Positions 62,061 to 64,000 of a DNA stretch of 64,000 bases are shown here, one piece after another. The position numbers and the translations under genes are program-made. A model generated the notes under the pieces. The model saw only the letters and a list, made by a program, of their open reading frames with translations. It was not told the DNA's origin and did not search any database. Numbering within the stretch: the stretch's first letter is position 1; each line of letters opens with the position of its first letter. This stretch comes from Chitinophagaceae bacterium (lineage in GTDB: Bacteria; Bacteroidota; Bacteroidia; Chitinophagales; Chitinophagaceae), in contig JADJKL010000011.1 of the NCBI GenBank assembly GCA_016706055.1, forward strand, positions 62,001-126,000, given 5' to 3'.

Positions 62061-64000
62061 GTGTTGAAAAAAATTACCTTCTTAATTCTCACTTTAGTCA
62101 TTGGTCTTATCTCCTTTTCTCAGGAGAGCAATTCAGGCATTATAGCCGGAAATGTGCTGGATGATAAAGGCAAAGCAGTGCAAAGTGCAACTGTTGAGTT
62201 AATCAAGCTGGAAGATAGTTTGCAGAAACAGACCATACTTACTGATAAGGATGGTGAGTTTGCAATCAACAATATTGCTTTTGGATATTATCGGCTTCGA
62301 ATCAATTATGTTGGGATGCAGATGCTCAATATTGATAGTATCCATTTCAGGACTGAACGTTTCGACTTCAATCTTTCTGATCTTACATTAAAACCAAAAA
62401 GCACTGAAAATCTCGGTGAGGTAATTATCTATGCTGAGAAACCTTTGATTGAGTCCAAAGAAGGGAATATTACTTTTAATGTTGGTGAATCAGCATTGGC
62501 AGCAGGTAGCAATGCCAGTGATTTATTAACCAATGTTCCGTTAGTTGCAAAAGATGCTGATGGAAAAATTACTGTAAGAGGTAAGGAGCCAAAAATTTTG
62601 ATTGATGATAAACCTGTTGAACTTAATTTACAACAGCTACAGGATTTACTAGAGTCAATGCCCGGAAGTTCCATTGATAAGATAGAAGTAATGACCAACC
62701 CGCCACCCCAATATGCAAATGAAGAAGGCGGCGTAATAAATATTGTAACTAAGAAAGGAAAAGTTGGTAAAAGCGGAAGAGTTTCGCTTACTGCTGGCAC
62801 AAGAGGAGAAGCTAGCATGAATGGAAGTTTTACTTATAGAAAACAAAATTTTTCCATCAATATAAATGCTGGTGGTGGTTTCAATCGCTATGAAGGAAAT
62901 GGTTACTCTATCCGAAATAATATTTATACTGACTCTTCTAACTTTTTTAATACGACCAATAATTACACCAATAAAAACATTCGACCAAACCTCCGGATGA
63001 ATGTGAATTATGATTTAAATAAGAACAACAGCCTGAACCTTGTTTTTAATTATAATCAAAACTCTTTTGATAACACAAGTAACACCGAATACCAGAATAT
63101 TAATCGTTTTGATGAATTGTGGAAATTAAGCCAGCGGCAAGTAACAAGCGAAGGCGATACCTATAGCCCAAATTTGAATTTTAGCTATACCTGGAAAGGT
63201 AAACCTGGTGAAACATTGAAAGTTATTACTGGTTATAATTTTTCATCGAATAATAGTGATCGCTTATTCTTTCAGGAATATTTTAATCCTGATTATACGC
63301 CAAAAGGAATTGATTCCACACAACGACAGGTAAATACAACAGCAATTAATAATTATAGTGTAAGAGTAAATTATGACAGACTGTTGGCAAAAACAAAAAC
63401 ATTTCTTTCGATAGGAAGTTATTATAATCGATCAAATAATCATGTGCTTGTAGATGCCAGTTATAAAAAGAAACCTGAAGGGACAATGGAAAGGTTGGAA
63501 TTGCTGAGTAATGATTTTTGGTTTCATCAAACTATTGCCAACTTTCGTGGCTCAGTAAAACAATTGTTGGGCACTGCTTTTAGTTTTACAGTTGGAACAT
63601 CAGTTGAGAGAACTGATATATGGTTTGAGTTGTTAAAAGAAAGTAAGAACGTTAAGAACAATTATTTCACATGGTTGCCATTTGCTAATATCAACAAAAC
63701 ATGGAAAGATAAATTGAGCCTGACATTTGCCTACCGTCGTACAATCAAGCGGCCGGGTATTTCACAATTGAACCCTGCTATCGACTATTCAGATCCGTAT
63801 AATGTACGTTTCGGTAATGATAAATTGGAAGCATCTTCTTCTCATAATTTTGATTTTGTGATTGGTCGTACAAAGCCAAGGTATTTTTTGAATCTTGGAA
63901 TGGGTTACAATATTGTGGATGATGTTTTTAGCCAAGTAAGAACATTGTTGCCAGAAGGTAAAACACAAATTACCTGGGAGAATATTAGCGGAAGAAAAGA
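62061..64000 (+). CDS. TonB-dependent receptor-like outer membrane protein (partial, N-terminal part)
   Basis: The frame is open from GTG 62061 (or TTG 62064) to the right edge. Signal peptide KKITFLILTLVIGLISFSQ. Then a carboxypeptidase-regulatory-like domain (IIAGNVLDDKGKAVQSATVELI, DGEFAINNIAFGYYRLRI) and a plug domain (DLLTNVPLVAKDADGKITVRG, IDKIEVMTNPPPQYANEEGGVINIVTKKGK). The barrel starts after that; RRTIKRPGISQLNPAIDYSDPY is a conserved motif of the outer membrane beta-barrel family. At least 646 residues, with the end outside the window. Substrate unknown. Confidence 0.9.
   Translation, partial: MLKKITFLILTLVIGLISFSQESNSGIIAGNVLDDKGKAVQSATVELIKLEDSLQKQTILTDKDGEFAINNIAFGYYRLRINYVGMQMLNIDSIHFRTERFDFNLSDLTLKPKSTENLGEVIIYAEKPLIESKEGNITFNVGESALAAGSNASDLLTNVPLVAKDADGKITVRGKEPKILIDDKPVELNLQQLQDLLESMPGSSIDKIEVMTNPPPQYANEEGGVINIVTKKGKVGKSGRVSLTAGTRGEASMNGSFTYRKQNFSININAGGGFNRYEGNGYSIRNNIYTDSSNFFNTTNNYTNKNIRPNLRMNVNYDLNKNNSLNLVFNYNQNSFDNTSNTEYQNINRFDELWKLSQRQVTSEGDTYSPNLNFSYTWKGKPGETLKVITGYNFSSNNSDRLFFQEYFNPDYTPKGIDSTQRQVNTTAINNYSVRVNYDRLLAKTKTFLSIGSYYNRSNNHVLVDASYKKKPEGTMERLELLSNDFWFHQTIANFRGSVKQLLGTAFSFTVGTSVERTDIWFELLKESKNVKNNYFTWLPFANINKTWKDKLSLTFAYRRTIKRPGISQLNPAIDYSDPYNVRFGNDKLEASSSHNFDFVIGRTKPRYFLNLGMGYNIVDDVFSQVRTLLPEGKTQITWENISGRK

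Noticed and set aside
1..64000. CRISPR array, prophage or rRNA genes
   Set aside because: No regular 25-40 bp direct repeats with unique spacers, no phage structural or integrase genes, and no rRNA sequence were seen. The heptamer arrays are far too short in period.

Overview
The window comes from a Bacteroidota chromosome, most likely Chitinophagaceae or a close relative. The support is low GC, AT-rich intergenic DNA, TAnnTTTG-type -7 promoter boxes without clear Shine-Dalgarno sites, a SprE/PorW gliding or type IX secretion protein, a bactofilin with AtpZ, and a TonB outer-membrane protein. Family-level placement is inference.

Layout. 1-13 kb: small secreted proteins, ahcY, a class A penicillin-binding protein, sprE, a bactofilin/AtpZ/SprT-like operon and GNAT enzymes. 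13-18 kb: a lipoprotein, an M28 peptidase, an IS200/RAYT-type transposase flanked by palindromes, and lepA. 18-34 kb: a surface-glycan locus. It holds two small-molecule-type methyltransferases, several glycosyltransferases (one a remnant, one with an in-frame stop), a Wzm/Wzt-like ABC exporter, and GDP-D-glycero-alpha-D-manno-heptose synthesis (gmhA, hddA, an hddC-gmhB fusion). It ends in glycosyltransferases, a DUF4199 membrane protein and a dihydroorotase-like protein. 34-43 kb: tRNA-Pro(GGG), an AsmA-like giant protein, a YdeI-family protein, a Crp/Fnr regulator, an esterase and a 0.7 kb hub of dispersed repeats. 43-53 kb: a complete reductive pyrimidine degradation cluster (preA, preT, beta-ureidopropionase, hydA, an NCS1 transporter, a class III transaminase, mmsA), predicted to take uracil/thymine to acetyl-CoA or propionyl-CoA. 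53-64 kb: TrmH-type methyltransferase, thioredoxin-like proteins, YihY, mltG, secG, lptE, a sigma54 activator, miaB and the start of a TonB-linked barrel protein.

Two features cut across the window. First, nine genes, all on the minus strand, are broken by thirteen apparent one-base losses, nearly all in short homopolymer runs. That pattern looks more like read or assembly error than gene decay, so I annotate these genes over their full span. Second, intergenic DNA is rich in palindromes and in arrays of degenerate 7-bp units with inverted symmetry. These arrays repeatedly supply stop or start codons of neighbouring genes. One pair of arrays brackets a four-helix-bundle (S23/IVP-type) gene inside the pyrimidine cluster like the ends of a small mobile element. 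That is the best candidate for something undescribed here.
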